Shown here in pieces: positions 7,672-16,134 of a stretch of 52,396 nt of DNA. The stretch lies in assembly GCF_008764295.1 (NCBI RefSeq), contig NZ_VTQX01000028.1, positions 1-52,396 on the forward strand, read 5' to 3'. The notes beneath the pieces were generated by a model. It saw only the letters and a list, made by a program, of their open reading frames with translations, was not told the DNA's origin and made no database searches. The translations under genes were made by a program, and so were the position numbers. The DNA comes from Bacillus methanolicus (lineage in GTDB: Bacteria; Bacillota; Bacilli; Bacillales; Cytobacillaceae). Positions within the stretch are counted from its first letter, which is position 1, and each line of letters opens with the position of its first letter.

Positions 7672-9000
7672 ATGAGTACGTTTATTAAGGGATCATTACT
7701 GCTAATTGTCGCTTCCTTCATAGGTGAGTGTGTAGAGTTTGTGATGAATATGGTTCTTGCAAAGGAGTTGGGTGAGAGAGGACTGGGGCTATATATGTCC
7801 ATACTCCCTACCGTTTTTTTAATCGTTTTGTTGGCAAGCTTTGAACTCCCGATTTCGATTTCAAAATTTATTGCTGAAAAAGATGCGAAGTTTCATCGCA
7901 GTATGTTGAAGTCGGCTGTCCACCTCACGATAATAACTACCGCTTTTTTTATGATCGTGTTCATTTTGCTTATGCCTTTTTTGACGATGTTTCATGACTA
8001 TCATCCGCTGTTCAAATGGCTCGTTCTCTTATTAATCCCGCTCATATCCTTCTCCGCGATTGCAAGGGGATTTTTTATGGGCAAGCATCAAATGGGCAAA
8101 ATTGCAGTGGCAAACCTATTGAGGAAAATTGTTCAATTAGGATTGCTTGTGTTCTTGTTTCAGCTCTTTCAATTTGATTCAGAGACGTCGATTTTAATTG
8201 CCTTTTTTACGTTTGTTGGAAGTGAGATTGTCATTTTTCTTTATTTGATCCATATGTTTTACATTCAATATCAACAACTGAAAGGGAGACCAGCGAGCTT
8301 TATTAGCGGCAAAGAGGTTAGGAAAAATCTTATCTCAGTTTCCATTCCCACCACAAGCATACGCGTATTTCATTCTTTGACTCATGCTGTGCAACCGTTT
8401 TTAATCAAAGCCGCGCTTTTAAATGCTGGAGTTAGTGCGACCGTGGCAACAGAGCAATTTGGCCTGTTGGCAGGCGTTGCTATGACGATTGGCTTTTTTC
8501 CCGGTTTTATTGCCCATAGCTTATTAATTGTTTTAATCCCAACTGTTTCAAAGGCTTACGCACAAAGGGATATGAATAGACTGCAGCAGCTTCTTAGACA
8601 AGTCATGAGCTTTACACTTTTATATGGAGTCCCAGTTGTATTTGTTTTTTATTTCTTTGCTGAACCACTAACCAATTTGTTTCTCCACTCAACAACGGCT
8701 GCAGGATATTTGCAAGTGTTACTACCCTATTTTCTATTGCATTTTTTCGTGATTCCGCTGCAGGCGTATTTAATTGGTCTCGGGTTAATGAAGGACGCCT
8801 TCCTTCACAATATATGGTCATCCATGATTACGTTTGGTCTGATTTATCTTTTAGGTTCTATGAGCCAATTTCAAATGGACGGAGTCATTATCGGTATGAA
8901 TACAGGAACAGTTCTGCTAACTCTTATGCACTATATGACAATATGTAAAAAAATCGGGGTGTCCTATTATTCGTTAAGAAGGGAAGTAAAACAAGTGTAA
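7672..9000 (+). CDS. SpoVB/MOP-superfamily polysaccharide (lipid-II-type) flippase
   Basis: 442 residues with about twelve to fourteen hydrophobic segments, no signal peptide and the N-terminal motif FIKGSLLLIVASFIGECVEF typical of SpoVB/YkvU/MurJ-like exporters. The length is close to B. subtilis YkvU (~445) and shorter than SpoVB and YtgP. Members flip undecaprenyl-linked sugar precursors across the membrane; SpoVB-type proteins serve spore-cortex or envelope synthesis. The exact substrate is not readable from sequence. It is a single gene with its own upstream palindrome (7611) and a distant terminator near 9180. Confidence 0.85.
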   Translation: MSTFIKGSLLLIVASFIGECVEFVMNMVLAKELGERGLGLYMSILPTVFLIVLLASFELPISISKFIAEKDAKFHRSMLKSAVHLTIITTAFFMIVFILLMPFLTMFHDYHPLFKWLVLLLIPLISFSAIARGFFMGKHQMGKIAVANLLRKIVQLGLLVFLFQLFQFDSETSILIAFFTFVGSEIVIFLYLIHMFYIQYQQLKGRPASFISGKEVRKNLISVSIPTTSIRVFHSLTHAVQPFLIKAALLNAGVSATVATEQFGLLAGVAMTIGFFPGFIAHSLLIVLIPTVSKAYAQRDMNRLQQLLRQVMSFTLLYGVPVVFVFYFFAEPLTNLFLHSTTAAGYLQVLLPYFLLHFFVIPLQAYLIGLGLMKDAFLHNIWSSMITFGLIYLLGSMSQFQMDGVIIGMNTGTVLLTLMHYMTICKKIGVSYYSLRREVKQV

Positions 9001-9115
9001 GTCGTTCATTTAGAAAAAACGATAGACATTAAATTTGGATGAATTGAGTCAATAGTCACAGCATAAGCAGAATAGTCTTTTTCTAATATAACAATAGTCA
9101 AATAATGTTCATTTT

Positions 9116-9154
9116 AGGTGAAGTTAATCACCTTATGTCAAATATCTGACATAA
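9116..9154. other. Two adjacent short hairpins in the flippase-doxX gap
   Basis: AGGTGA...TCACCT (9116-9133) is followed at once by TTATGTCA...TGACATAA (9133-9154). Neither has a T-run. They could be operators or an mRNA 3' structure. The 9001-9381 gap otherwise holds the terminator at 9180 and the promoter elements at 9279-9329. Confidence 0.35.
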
Positions 9155-9179
9155 CTAATTAAAGAAGATGTTTAGATGG

Positions 9180-9207
9180 AAACCCTTGTGCATCAAGGGT
9201 TTTTATT
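9180..9207 (+). terminator. Intrinsic terminator
   Basis: AAACCCTTG-tgcat-CAAGGGTTTTTATT, 180 bases after the flippase gene. Confidence 0.8.
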
Positions 9208-9278
9208 ATTGTGCAACGTTATTGTTATAAAGGATGAAATCAGCAGTTCAACAGTTTGTCAAAACTTTATTACAAAAA

Positions 9279-9294
9279 TGTGAAATTTATCACA
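9279..9294. promoter_or_regulatory. Fnr/CRP-type box upstream of doxX
   Basis: TGTGA-AATTTA-TCACA is an exact match to the Bacillus Fnr consensus TGTGA-N6-TCACA. A TATAAT lies at 9297-9302 and a second -10-like GATAAT at 9322-9327. If the first is used, the box overlaps the promoter and would repress; with the second it sits roughly 47 bases upstream of the start, nearer an activating position. Rex sites look similar and are an alternative. Confidence 0.5.
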
Positions 9295-9314
9295 AATATA
9301 ATGTTATTCCTAAA

Positions 9315-9329
9315 TGAAAATGATAATCT
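9315..9329. promoter_or_regulatory. Weak Fur-box-like sequence
   Basis: TGAAAATGATAATCT matches 11 of 14 informative positions of the 7-1-7 Fur consensus. It overlaps a candidate -10 element of the doxX promoter. Confidence 0.3.
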
Positions 9330-9381
9330 TTACTTGTAGTAAGAAGCAATAATTTAACATATATCAAAGGAGAGATTTATC

Positions 9382-9895
9382 ATGATTGGTAAATTATTAA
9401 GAGAGAACAACATTGGCCGGCATTTTAACCGTTGTTCGTATTTACCTTGGATGGGCATGGATGACAGCGGGATGGGGGAAAATCACAGGTGGATTTGATG
9501 CAAGTGGTTTCTTACAAGGGGCAGTAGCAAACCCTGTAACAGGTCCGGATGGTGCAGCAGTCTATAGTGGTTGGGTAACATTTTTAGAAAGCTTTGCGAT
9601 TCCGAATGCTGGATTATTTAGTACTCTTGTTGCTTGGGGCGAATTATTAGTAGGTTTAGGACTTATTCTAGGATGTTTAACAACAGCAGCAGCATTTTTC
9701 GGATTAGTAATGAATTTCTCTTTCATGCTTTCAGGTACAGTATCTCATAATCCAACTGATATCATCATGGGTGTATTCATTGCAGCAGCAGGCTACAATG
9801 CTGGTAAATATGGATTAGATCGCTACGTATTGCCATATCTTCGCAAATTAGTGAACAAAGGCAAAAATGAAGCAAGCCAATCAATAGAAGTATAA
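9382..9895 (+). CDS. DoxX-family membrane protein (5' end appears frameshifted)
   Basis: The intact part, readable from TTG 9413, encodes 160 residues with four hydrophobic helices and DoxX motifs (YLGWAWMTAGWGKITGGFDASG, HNPTDIIMG). These proteins are linked to quinone/sulfur redox and oxidative-stress systems. The real translation start is probably ATG 9382: it follows AAAGGAGAG at ideal spacing and encodes MIGKLLRENN, a typical N-terminus. That frame leaves the DoxX frame by one base near 9412; removing one base restores MIGKLLRENNLAGILTVV. Either the gene is mutated or the assembly has an indel. The alternative start TTG 9413 has only a weak AGAGAGA in front. An Fnr-type box lies upstream. 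Confidence 0.8.
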
Positions 9896-9909
9896 ATTAA
9901 TATAAATAA

Positions 9910-9951
9910 AAAGCAGGCAGAGAGAAAGTCAATTTCTTCTGCTTGTTTTTT
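9910..9951 (+). terminator. Terminator after doxX
   Basis: AAGCAGgcAGAgAGAAA / TTTCTTCTGCTT imperfect stem followed by GTTTTTTT. Confidence 0.75.
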
Positions 9952-10120
9952 TGTTCTTTGGCTTTGTTATATATCTGTGTTGATGTTTGAAATCAAAGTT
10001 TTAAAGAAATGAGCAATAATCGTTTTAACAATAATTTTTAAAAAAATGTAGGGGGGATTCCTCATAAATGCGTCTATTATTATTGATAGTTCAAGTGGAC
10101 GGTTTGAGGGGGAATACTAA

Positions 10121-10652
10121 GTGCAAGAAAGTAAATGGCAAGAGAAATTCGAAGACTGGATTAGAGAAAATGGTCCATCATTATCTCTGTTTATCTATAA
10201 ACAAGTACGAAATAAAGAATTAGCAGAGGATTTTATATCAGGAAGTGTTAATTTCGGCATATTTAAATCTAGAGCAATTTGAGGCTCGAGCAAATTTTAA
10301 GAGCTGGATATATAAGATTGCGATCAATAAGTGTCGAGATTTTTGGAGAAAGCAAAAGGCGGTCCAAAAATTTTGGGATGAAAAAGTGTATCATTATGAA
10401 ATGGAGTGCTCGATCCCAGAACCTGAGGACTATGTGATAACTAGATCCTCAACAAAAGAAATGATTGATACGATAAACGAGTTGCCTACGATTTATCGAG
10501 AGCCAATTCTTTTATACTACTTTAAGGACAAATCGTTATTAGAAATAAGTTCAGCGAAAAAATTACCAATCTCTACGGTGAAAACGAGGATGAGAAGAGC
10601 AAGAAATCAATTAAAAGAAAAGTCACTATTGATGGAAATAGTAGCAAATTAG
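10121..10652 (+). pseudogene. ECF-type RNA polymerase sigma factor, one-base frameshift
   Basis: Two abutting frames together make a normal ~176-residue sigma factor. GTG 10121, eight bases after GAGGGGG, opens a frame reading through KELAEDFIS. The second, from 10245, continues VLISAYLNLEQFEARANFKSWIYKIAINKC (region 2) and ends with the region 4 helix-turn-helix (LPTIYREPILLYYFKDKSLLEIS...STVKTRMRRARNQLKE). Dropping one A near 10243-10244 fuses them in register with the family pattern AEDxxxxVFxxAY. So this is either a recently inactivated sigma factor or an indel error. A CGTC at 10071-10074 could be the -10 of an autoregulated ECF promoter (weak). No anti-sigma gene follows. Confidence 0.8.
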
Positions 10653-10716
10653 CTTGAAGTTTGACTGTCTGAATGTGATGAATCATGATAGGATAGGGGT
10701 TCTGATAAAAATGTTG

Positions 10717-10742
10717 ACTGCCTTTACAGAGGCAGTTTTTTG
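10717..10742 (+). terminator. Terminator after the sigma-factor gene
   Basis: ACTGCCT-ttacag-AGGCAGT stem followed by TTTTT. Confidence 0.85.
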
Positions 10743-10892
10743 TCGTTTCAGAAAAAATGGCTAGAAATATTTCCACGGAAATGAAAGAAATTTGACGAAT
10801 GGCAAAAATGAGAATCATAAATATAGTTAGAATATTGAAATATAAATTGTTATAATAAAAATACTTTGACTCGAAACAGGGGGTGTGGAAAT

Positions 10893-11879
10893 TTGCGGCC
10901 AATTTTGCTTGGTTTATGTGCAGCGTTCTTTTTTGCCACTACGTTTGTCTTGAATAGAGCGATGGAAATGTCAGGGGGAAGCTGGATTTGGAGTGCTTCA
11001 CTGAGATTTATTTTTATGGTTCCGTTTTTATTGCTAATTGTAGTTAAAAGGAAGAATTTACGACCACTTTTTGAAATGATGAAGGAAAAACCAGGTGCAT
11101 GGCTACTATGGAGTTTTGTTGGCTTTGGCTTGTTTTATGCACCGCTATGTTTTGCGACTGTATATTCACCAGGATGGCTTGTGGCAGGGACATGGCAATT
11201 TACCATTATCGCAGGATCTTTATTGGCGCCATTATTTTACGAAACTGTAAGAACGGCAACTGGAATGACAAAAATGAGAGGAAAAATCCCTGTTAAAGGA
11301 TTATTATTCTCTCTTATTATTCTTGCAGGAATAGGTCTTATGCAGATTGAACATGCTGGTCAGCTCTCTGCCAAAGAAGTGTGGCTTGGAATTATCCCAG
11401 TTATTATTGCCTCTTTTGCTTACCCATTAGGAAATCGAAAAATGATGGTCATTGCCGATGGACGACTCGATGTTTTTCAAAGAGTGCTTGGAATGACAAT
11501 AGCGAGTTTGCCATTATGGCTTATTTTATCAATATATGGGGTAGCAACTGTCGGCTTACCGAGTGCAAACCAAACATTTCAATCATTAATTGTCGCATTG
11601 TCTTCGGGAGTTATCGCAACCGTTTTATTTTTTAAAGCAACTGATATGGTTAAAGATAATATGCAGCAGCTTGCTTCCGTTGAGGCAACACAATCAATGG
11701 AAGTATTATTTGCACTGGTTGGGGAAGTGCTATTTTTATCGATTGCATTTCCATCACTTATTTCATGGACGGGAATTATGTTAGTGGTTATCGGTATGGT
11801 TCTACATAGTTATATTACCCATGCTGGCTTAACTGCAATTCCAGCCATTCAACCAAAAAGTGAACAAAATGGGTTCTAA
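10893..11879 (+). CDS. DMT-superfamily efflux transporter (EamA/EmrE-type)
   Basis: About 328 residues with ten hydrophobic helices and no large soluble domain, beginning LRPILLGLCAAFFFATTFVLNRAM. It belongs to the drug/metabolite transporter superfamily, the branch often annotated as multidrug resistance efflux transporter. The substrate cannot be told from sequence. A TTG at 10866 is in frame, but the TTG at 10893 lies seven bases after AGGGGGTG and begins just before the first helix, so I prefer it. A TATAAT-like element lies near 10851. It stands alone; the 11880-12157 gap downstream shows no convincing gene or terminator. Confidence 0.85.
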   Translation: MRPILLGLCAAFFFATTFVLNRAMEMSGGSWIWSASLRFIFMVPFLLLIVVKRKNLRPLFEMMKEKPGAWLLWSFVGFGLFYAPLCFATVYSPGWLVAGTWQFTIIAGSLLAPLFYETVRTATGMTKMRGKIPVKGLLFSLIILAGIGLMQIEHAGQLSAKEVWLGIIPVIIASFAYPLGNRKMMVIADGRLDVFQRVLGMTIASLPLWLILSIYGVATVGLPSANQTFQSLIVALSSGVIATVLFFKATDMVKDNMQQLASVEATQSMEVLFALVGEVLFLSIAFPSLISWTGIMLVVIGMVLHSYITHAGLTAIPAIQPKSEQNGF

Positions 11880-12157
11880 CGAGGTCTTCATGCCATACAT
11901 ATTTGGTATATGCTCCATGCGCAAGACCATAAAAGGGATGGAAACAAACATGGCAGTGATCACGAATTTTCTATTAGAGCCTCAAATGCTCTTTCTCCAA
12001 TTTGTGCCCATAACGGGCTGTAGTGACAAGCCTTAATTTTTCCAATATAATCAATATGAAAAAAAGACTTTTCTGATGGAAAGGGTTTCAATTATAATTA
12101 ATATGCTTTAAAACGATCAAAGGCTGACTACAGGATTCAGGAAACGGGGGATAAGCA

Positions 12158-12994
12158 GTGATTCCAATACATGAAAATCTACAGGGGAAAGTTGCGGTTG
12201 TAACAGGAGGCAGTGGAGTTCTTTGTTCAGCCATGAGTAGGGAACTTGCTCGCCATGGTGTGAAAATTGCGATCTTAAACAGAACGGCTGAAAAAGGGGA
12301 AGAGGTCGTTAATGACATTAGAGCTACAGGTGGAGAGGCAATTGCTCTCGCTGCTGATGTTTTAAAAAGGGAATCTTTAGAAGAGGCGAAAAGAGATATC
12401 CTCCAAGCTTTCGGAAGGGTTGATATTTTAATAAATGGAGCCGGGGGAAATCACCCCGATGCCATTACAGCAATGGAAACATTCGGTGAAAAAATAGAAG
12501 GAAAATCATTTTTTGAGTTAGAAGAAAAAGGGTTTTCACAAGTGTTTGCCAGCAATTTCACAGGAACCTTTTTAGCAAGTCAAGTATTTGGGAAAGAACT
12601 GTTAAAGCAATTATCACCAACGATTATTAATATATCATCAATGAGCTCATATTCACCGATGACAAAGGTTCCAGCGTATAGTGCAGCAAAAGCGGGGATT
12701 AATAACTTTACAATGTGGATGGCAACTCATTTTGCAGAGGCCGGTTTACGAGTCAATGCCATTGCACCAGGTTTTTTCTTAACAAAGCAAAATCGCGACT
12801 TATTAATGAACCCAGATGGTTCATATACAGAGAGATCAAATAAAATTATCGCACATACACCAATGAGACGTTTTGGAAACCCGGAGGATCTACTTGGTAC
12901 TTTGCTTTGGCTTGCAGATGATACCTATTCTGGGTTTGTTACTGGAATCACGGTACCGGTTGATGGTGGTTTTATGGCGTATTCGGGCGTATAA
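12158..12994 (+). CDS. SDR-family dehydrogenase, D-mannonate oxidoreductase (UxuB/YjmF)-like
   Basis: 278 residues, the length of B. subtilis UxuB (YjmF). The Rossmann glycine motif is VTGGSGVLCSA (~residues 16-26), the structural NAG motif appears as NGAGGNH, and the active-site Ser-Tyr-Lys set is in ISSMSS...PAYSAAKAG. The C-terminus GFVTGITVPVDGGFMAYSGV is characteristic of this clade, which interconverts D-fructuronate and D-mannonate. No uxuA or other hexuronate gene is nearby, so the physiological substrate is inferred. The start is a GTG after GGGGGATAAGCA. The flanks hold no operon partner. Confidence 0.82.
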   Translation: MIPIHENLQGKVAVVTGGSGVLCSAMSRELARHGVKIAILNRTAEKGEEVVNDIRATGGEAIALAADVLKRESLEEAKRDILQAFGRVDILINGAGGNHPDAITAMETFGEKIEGKSFFELEEKGFSQVFASNFTGTFLASQVFGKELLKQLSPTIINISSMSSYSPMTKVPAYSAAKAGINNFTMWMATHFAEAGLRVNAIAPGFFLTKQNRDLLMNPDGSYTERSNKIIAHTPMRRFGNPEDLLGTLLWLADDTYSGFVTGITVPVDGGFMAYSGV

Positions 12995-13218
12995 AGACTC
13001 ATTGTAATGGAACATCCTTTCTCTAAAAGACAATTTAGAAGAAATATAAAAACAGTTGGAAGTAAGGACGACATACAAAAGCTAAAATTCTAGAGAAAAT
13101 GCTCTTTTTACAGCGATAATGATGTCATCGTTTGAATGAGGTTATTGGCTTTGTGTTCTTAATGATGCATTTAAGTGCCTGCTATTGTTGGGTGTTATAA
13201 CCTGTGATTATTAGAGCA

Positions 13219-13249
13219 AAAAAGAGCAGCCATTAGGTTGCTCTTTTCC
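13219..13249 (+). terminator. Intrinsic terminator
   Basis: AAAGAGCAGCC-atta-GGTTGCTCTTTT stem with one G-T pair, about 225 bases after the dehydrogenase gene. Confidence 0.7.
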
Positions 13250-13260
13250 TTGTTCTGTTA

Positions 13261-13371
13261 TTCGGAAATGTAGGATGAAATTTCGGAATTAATGCAATTT
13301 TTCCGGAAATGCGTCTGTTTTTTCTGGAAATAAGAAGAAAAATTCAGGAATTAATCACGATTTTTCCGGAA
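13261..13371. repeat. Array of ~21-bp-phased TTCCGGAA-like repeats
   Basis: Six degenerate units (TTCGGAA, TTCGGAA, TTCCGGAA, TTCTGGAA, TTCAGGAA, TTCCGGAA) start at about 13261, 13282, 13301, 13322, 13343 and 13364, again every 19-21 bases. It lies between two converging genes. The core matches the array at 3264-3371. Confidence 0.72.
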
Positions 13372-13437
13372 TTCGTCTTCGTTTAAGTAATACACACGAT
13401 TTTTTTTATTCTTGTCTATTTAAAATAGAAAGCCCGC

Positions 13438-13809
13438 TTATTTTTCTTTCAATAGATCACGGATTTCTTTTAGAAGCTCTTCTTTTGTATCTACTTTTGG
13501 CACCTCTTCTTTTATTTCTTCTTTGCGCTTCAAACGATTAATGACACGGATGACTAAGAAAATCGAGAAAGCAATAATTAAAAAATTGACGATATTTTGG
13601 ATGAAAAGGCCGTATTTAACTTCAGCTTTACCGATCGTCACAGCAAATTCGGTAAAATCTAACCCGCCAATTAAAAGACCAACTAAAGGCATAATCAAAT
13701 CTTCAACAAGAGAAGTAACAATTTTTCCGAAAGCGGCTCCGATCACAACCCCAACTGCCAAATCTATGACATTCCCCTTCATCGCAAACTGTTTAAATTC
13801 ATTCCACAT
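13438..13809 (-). CDS. mscL: Large-conductance mechanosensitive channel MscL
   Basis: 123 residues. The N-terminal amphipathic helix and first membrane segment carry the family signature ([24 protein letters not shown]). The second helix is at ~65-90 ([22 protein letters not shown]), followed by a charged C-terminal bundle ([15 protein letters not shown]). It forms a homopentameric pore that opens under membrane tension during osmotic downshock. The frame could begin at 13830, but ATG 13809 follows AAGGAGGA and gives the standard MWNEFKQF start. It is monocistronic. Confidence 0.96.
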   Translation of the reverse strand: MWNEFKQFAMKGNVIDLAVGVVIGAAFGKIVTSLVEDLIMPLVGLLIGGLDFTEFAVTIGKAEVKYGLFIQNIVNFLIIAFSIFLVIRVINRLKRKEEIKEEVPKVDTKEELLKEIRDLLKEK

Positions 13810-13959
13810 ATAAATCCTCCTTATAAACATGTCGATTTTTGAATGAGTGTGAGATTTCTTATACTATAATGTAAAATATAATCGATGTACAATTAATAGG
13901 ATGAAAGAGTTAACTGGTTATGAAGCACAAAGGCTTCAGTATTCGAAAGGAGAGCCTAA

Positions 13960-14244
13960 ATGAATAAAAATAAAGAGGATACGGATCCTCGATTTAAAAT
14001 TGCAAATAGAGAGGCAGTAATAGGCATTATTCTAGTTATCATTAATTTTGTCTGGTGGTTTGTTTTTGCATATGGAATGGGGTCTGGACCGATTGCAAAC
14101 TATTCTTATGTTATGGGACTGCCCGCATGGTTTTTTTATAGTTGTGTTGGAGGTTTTATCTTAATGGTACTGTTAGTTACTGCCGTTGTGAAATTTTATT
14201 TTAAAGAGGTTTCATTTGAAGATGAGGGGAGAGATGATTCATGA
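13960..14244 (+). CDS. yhdT: YhdT-family small membrane protein
   Basis: 94 residues with two hydrophobic helices (~20-42 and ~60-82) and motifs of the YhdT/DUF997 family (REAVIGIILVIINFVWWFVFAYG; GLPAWFFYSC). Such proteins are encoded next to sodium/solute symporters, usually PanF, and may be an accessory subunit. The stop overlaps the panF start (ATGA), so the two are co-translated. RBS GAAAGGAGAG precedes ATG 13960. Confidence 0.9.
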   Translation: MNKNKEDTDPRFKIANREAVIGIILVIINFVWWFVFAYGMGSGPIANYSYVMGLPAWFFYSCVGGFILMVLLVTAVVKFYFKEVSFEDEGRDDS

Positions 14245-15683
14245 ATGGGGCGGTCATTTTTCCATTACTCCTCTTTTTAATTGGAATTTTTATGATTGGT
14301 TTATGGTCAAGCAAGTCTTTAAAAACATCTAATTCGTTTTTACAGGATTATTTTCTTGGGGGACGGCAATTAGGTGGTTTTATACTTGCAATGACGATGA
14401 CAGCTACATATGGAAGTGCGAGCAGCTTTATCGGAGGACCTGGAGCGGCATACACGCAAGGGCTTGGCTGGGTGCTATTATCGATGGCACAGCTAGCAAC
14501 GGGGTATTTTGTACTTATGGTGCTCGGTAAAAAATTCGCCATTATGACGAGAAGGTATAAGGCAGTAACATTAGTGGATTATCTGAAGGAACGCTATCAG
14601 TCAAAATGGGTTGTTGTTTTGTCTGCAATTAGTATCATTATTTTTCTATTTTCAGCAATGGCCGCTCAATGGGTAGGCGGAGCAATTTTGATAGAATCAT
14701 TAACAGGTTTGAGCTATACGGGCTCACTCTTTATTTTTGCGGTTTCGGTGATGGTGTATGTTATTATTGGAGGATTTCGCGCCGTTGCATTAACAGACAC
14801 AGTGCAAGGGATAGTTATGTTTATTGGAACATTGATCCTATTAATTGCCACGATTGTTGCAGGTGGAGGGATTTCCAATATTATCGCTGATTTAGTAGCA
14901 GAAAACCCAAACTTAATTACTCCATATGGATTTGATGGAGGATTAACACCGCTGTATGTATCTTCTTTTTGGATATTGGTAGGGGTTGGAGTTGTTGGAC
15001 TTCCCCAAATTACGATCAGGGCGATGTCTTATAAAAATGCTCGGGCGATGCACCAAGCTATTATTGTTGGAACAATTGTCGTTGGTTTTATCATGCTTGG
15101 CATGCATTTAATCGGAGTTTTTGCTCGTCCTATCCTGCCAGGGATTGAAAAGGGAGACACTGTAATGCCATTACTAGCGATGGAAGTCTTGCCAGCATGG
15201 GTTGCCGGACTTGTATTAGCAGCTCCTATGGCGGCTATTATGTCAACGGTGGATTCCTTGCTCTTACTCGTCAGTTCTGCTGTAGTTAAGGATGTATATT
15301 TAAACTACATTAAGCCAGATGCGAGCAATCAGTTGGTGAAAAAGATTAGCTTGAGTGTTACAACGATCATTGGGGTGGCTGTCTTTTTAATGGCTTTAAG
15401 CCCTCCGGATTTAATTATTTGGCTAAATCTTTTTGCCTTTGGTGGACTAGAAGCGGCTTTTATTTGGCCTGTTGTCCTTGGCCTATATTGGCAAACGGGG
15501 AATAAGTATGGGGCATTGTCATCAATGGTTGTGGGCGTAGGTTCTTATATTTTGATTCATTCTTTTTTGCCCAATGCCTTCGGGATGCATACTATAACGT
15601 TTCCAGTGTTGCTGTCATTAGCCGCTTTCATTTTAGGAAGCTTATCGACGAAAAGAATTGCTTTAAAAAATTCTACTTTGTAA
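14241..15683 (+). CDS. panF: Sodium/pantothenate symporter PanF
   Basis: 480 residues with about thirteen membrane segments. The SSS-family signature is present (FLGGRQLGGFILAMTMTATYGSASSFIGGPGAAY, with conserved sodium-site residues in helix 1). Together with the partner YhdT this points to pantothenate uptake, feeding coenzyme A synthesis. It overlaps yhdT by four bases. A bidirectional terminator shared with the convergent acylphosphatase gene closes the transcript. Confidence 0.92.
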   Translation: MNGAVIFPLLLFLIGIFMIGLWSSKSLKTSNSFLQDYFLGGRQLGGFILAMTMTATYGSASSFIGGPGAAYTQGLGWVLLSMAQLATGYFVLMVLGKKFAIMTRRYKAVTLVDYLKERYQSKWVVVLSAISIIIFLFSAMAAQWVGGAILIESLTGLSYTGSLFIFAVSVMVYVIIGGFRAVALTDTVQGIVMFIGTLILLIATIVAGGGISNIIADLVAENPNLITPYGFDGGLTPLYVSSFWILVGVGVVGLPQITIRAMSYKNARAMHQAIIVGTIVVGFIMLGMHLIGVFARPILPGIEKGDTVMPLLAMEVLPAWVAGLVLAAPMAAIMSTVDSLLLLVSSAVVKDVYLNYIKPDASNQLVKKISLSVTTIIGVAVFLMALSPPDLIIWLNLFAFGGLEAAFIWPVVLGLYWQTGNKYGALSSMVVGVGSYILIHSFLPNAFGMHTITFPVLLSLAAFILGSLSTKRIALKNSTL

Positions 15684-15687
15684 ACAA

Positions 15688-15727
15688 AAAAGCTCTTTCT
15701 ACATGACAACGGGGTAGAAAGAGCTTT
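15688..15727. terminator. Bidirectional terminator between panF and acyP
   Basis: AAAGCTCTTTCTAC / GTAGAAAGAGCTTT, 14 bp, with A-run and T-run flanks serving both converging genes. Confidence 0.88.
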
Positions 15728-15999
15728 CAATATTTTATTTTAAAAGAATGAAAAGGTTCTGTATCTTCCAGTTCGACAAAACTGATATCTGTTACTTTCG
15801 AAAAAGGATTTCCTTCACGCAAGCTGTCCATAAATTGTTCAAGATTTTCTTTGTCACCAACGGCAACAATTTCGACCCCGCCTTCTGAAAGGTTTCTAAC
15901 CCATCCAGTAATCCCAAATTGAGACGCTTTCATTTGTGCAAAATAGCGATACCCAACTCCTTGAACGCTTCCACTTACCGTAATATGCAATCGGACCAA
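15727..15999 (-). CDS. acyP: Acylphosphatase
   Basis: 90 residues, the full family length. It hydrolyses carboxyl-phosphate bonds such as acetyl phosphate. Both signatures are visible: VSGSVQGVGYRYF (with the phosphate-binding Arg) near residue 18, and GWVRNLSEGGVEIVAVG with the catalytic Asn at ~36. The start codon is TTG, supported by AAGGGGGG nine bases upstream; no in-frame ATG precedes the domain. It is cytoplasmic and monocistronic. Confidence 0.94.
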   Translation of the reverse strand: MVRLHITVSGSVQGVGYRYFAQMKASQFGITGWVRNLSEGGVEIVAVGDKENLEQFMDSLREGNPFSKVTDISFVELEDTEPFHSFKIKY

Positions 16000-16134
16000 G
16001 TGGATTCCCCCCTTTTAGTGCTTTCTATATATCTATTCTACCAATATCCTCCCATAAACTTAGCAACATTGCAATATTCAATAAGAGCAGTTATAAAAAA
16101 GACGATACAAAATTATGTACCGTCTTCATACTTG

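Noticed and set aside
11938..12036. 32-codon frame before the UxuB-like gene
   Set aside because: No RBS, product not protein-like; the gap is treated as non-coding.
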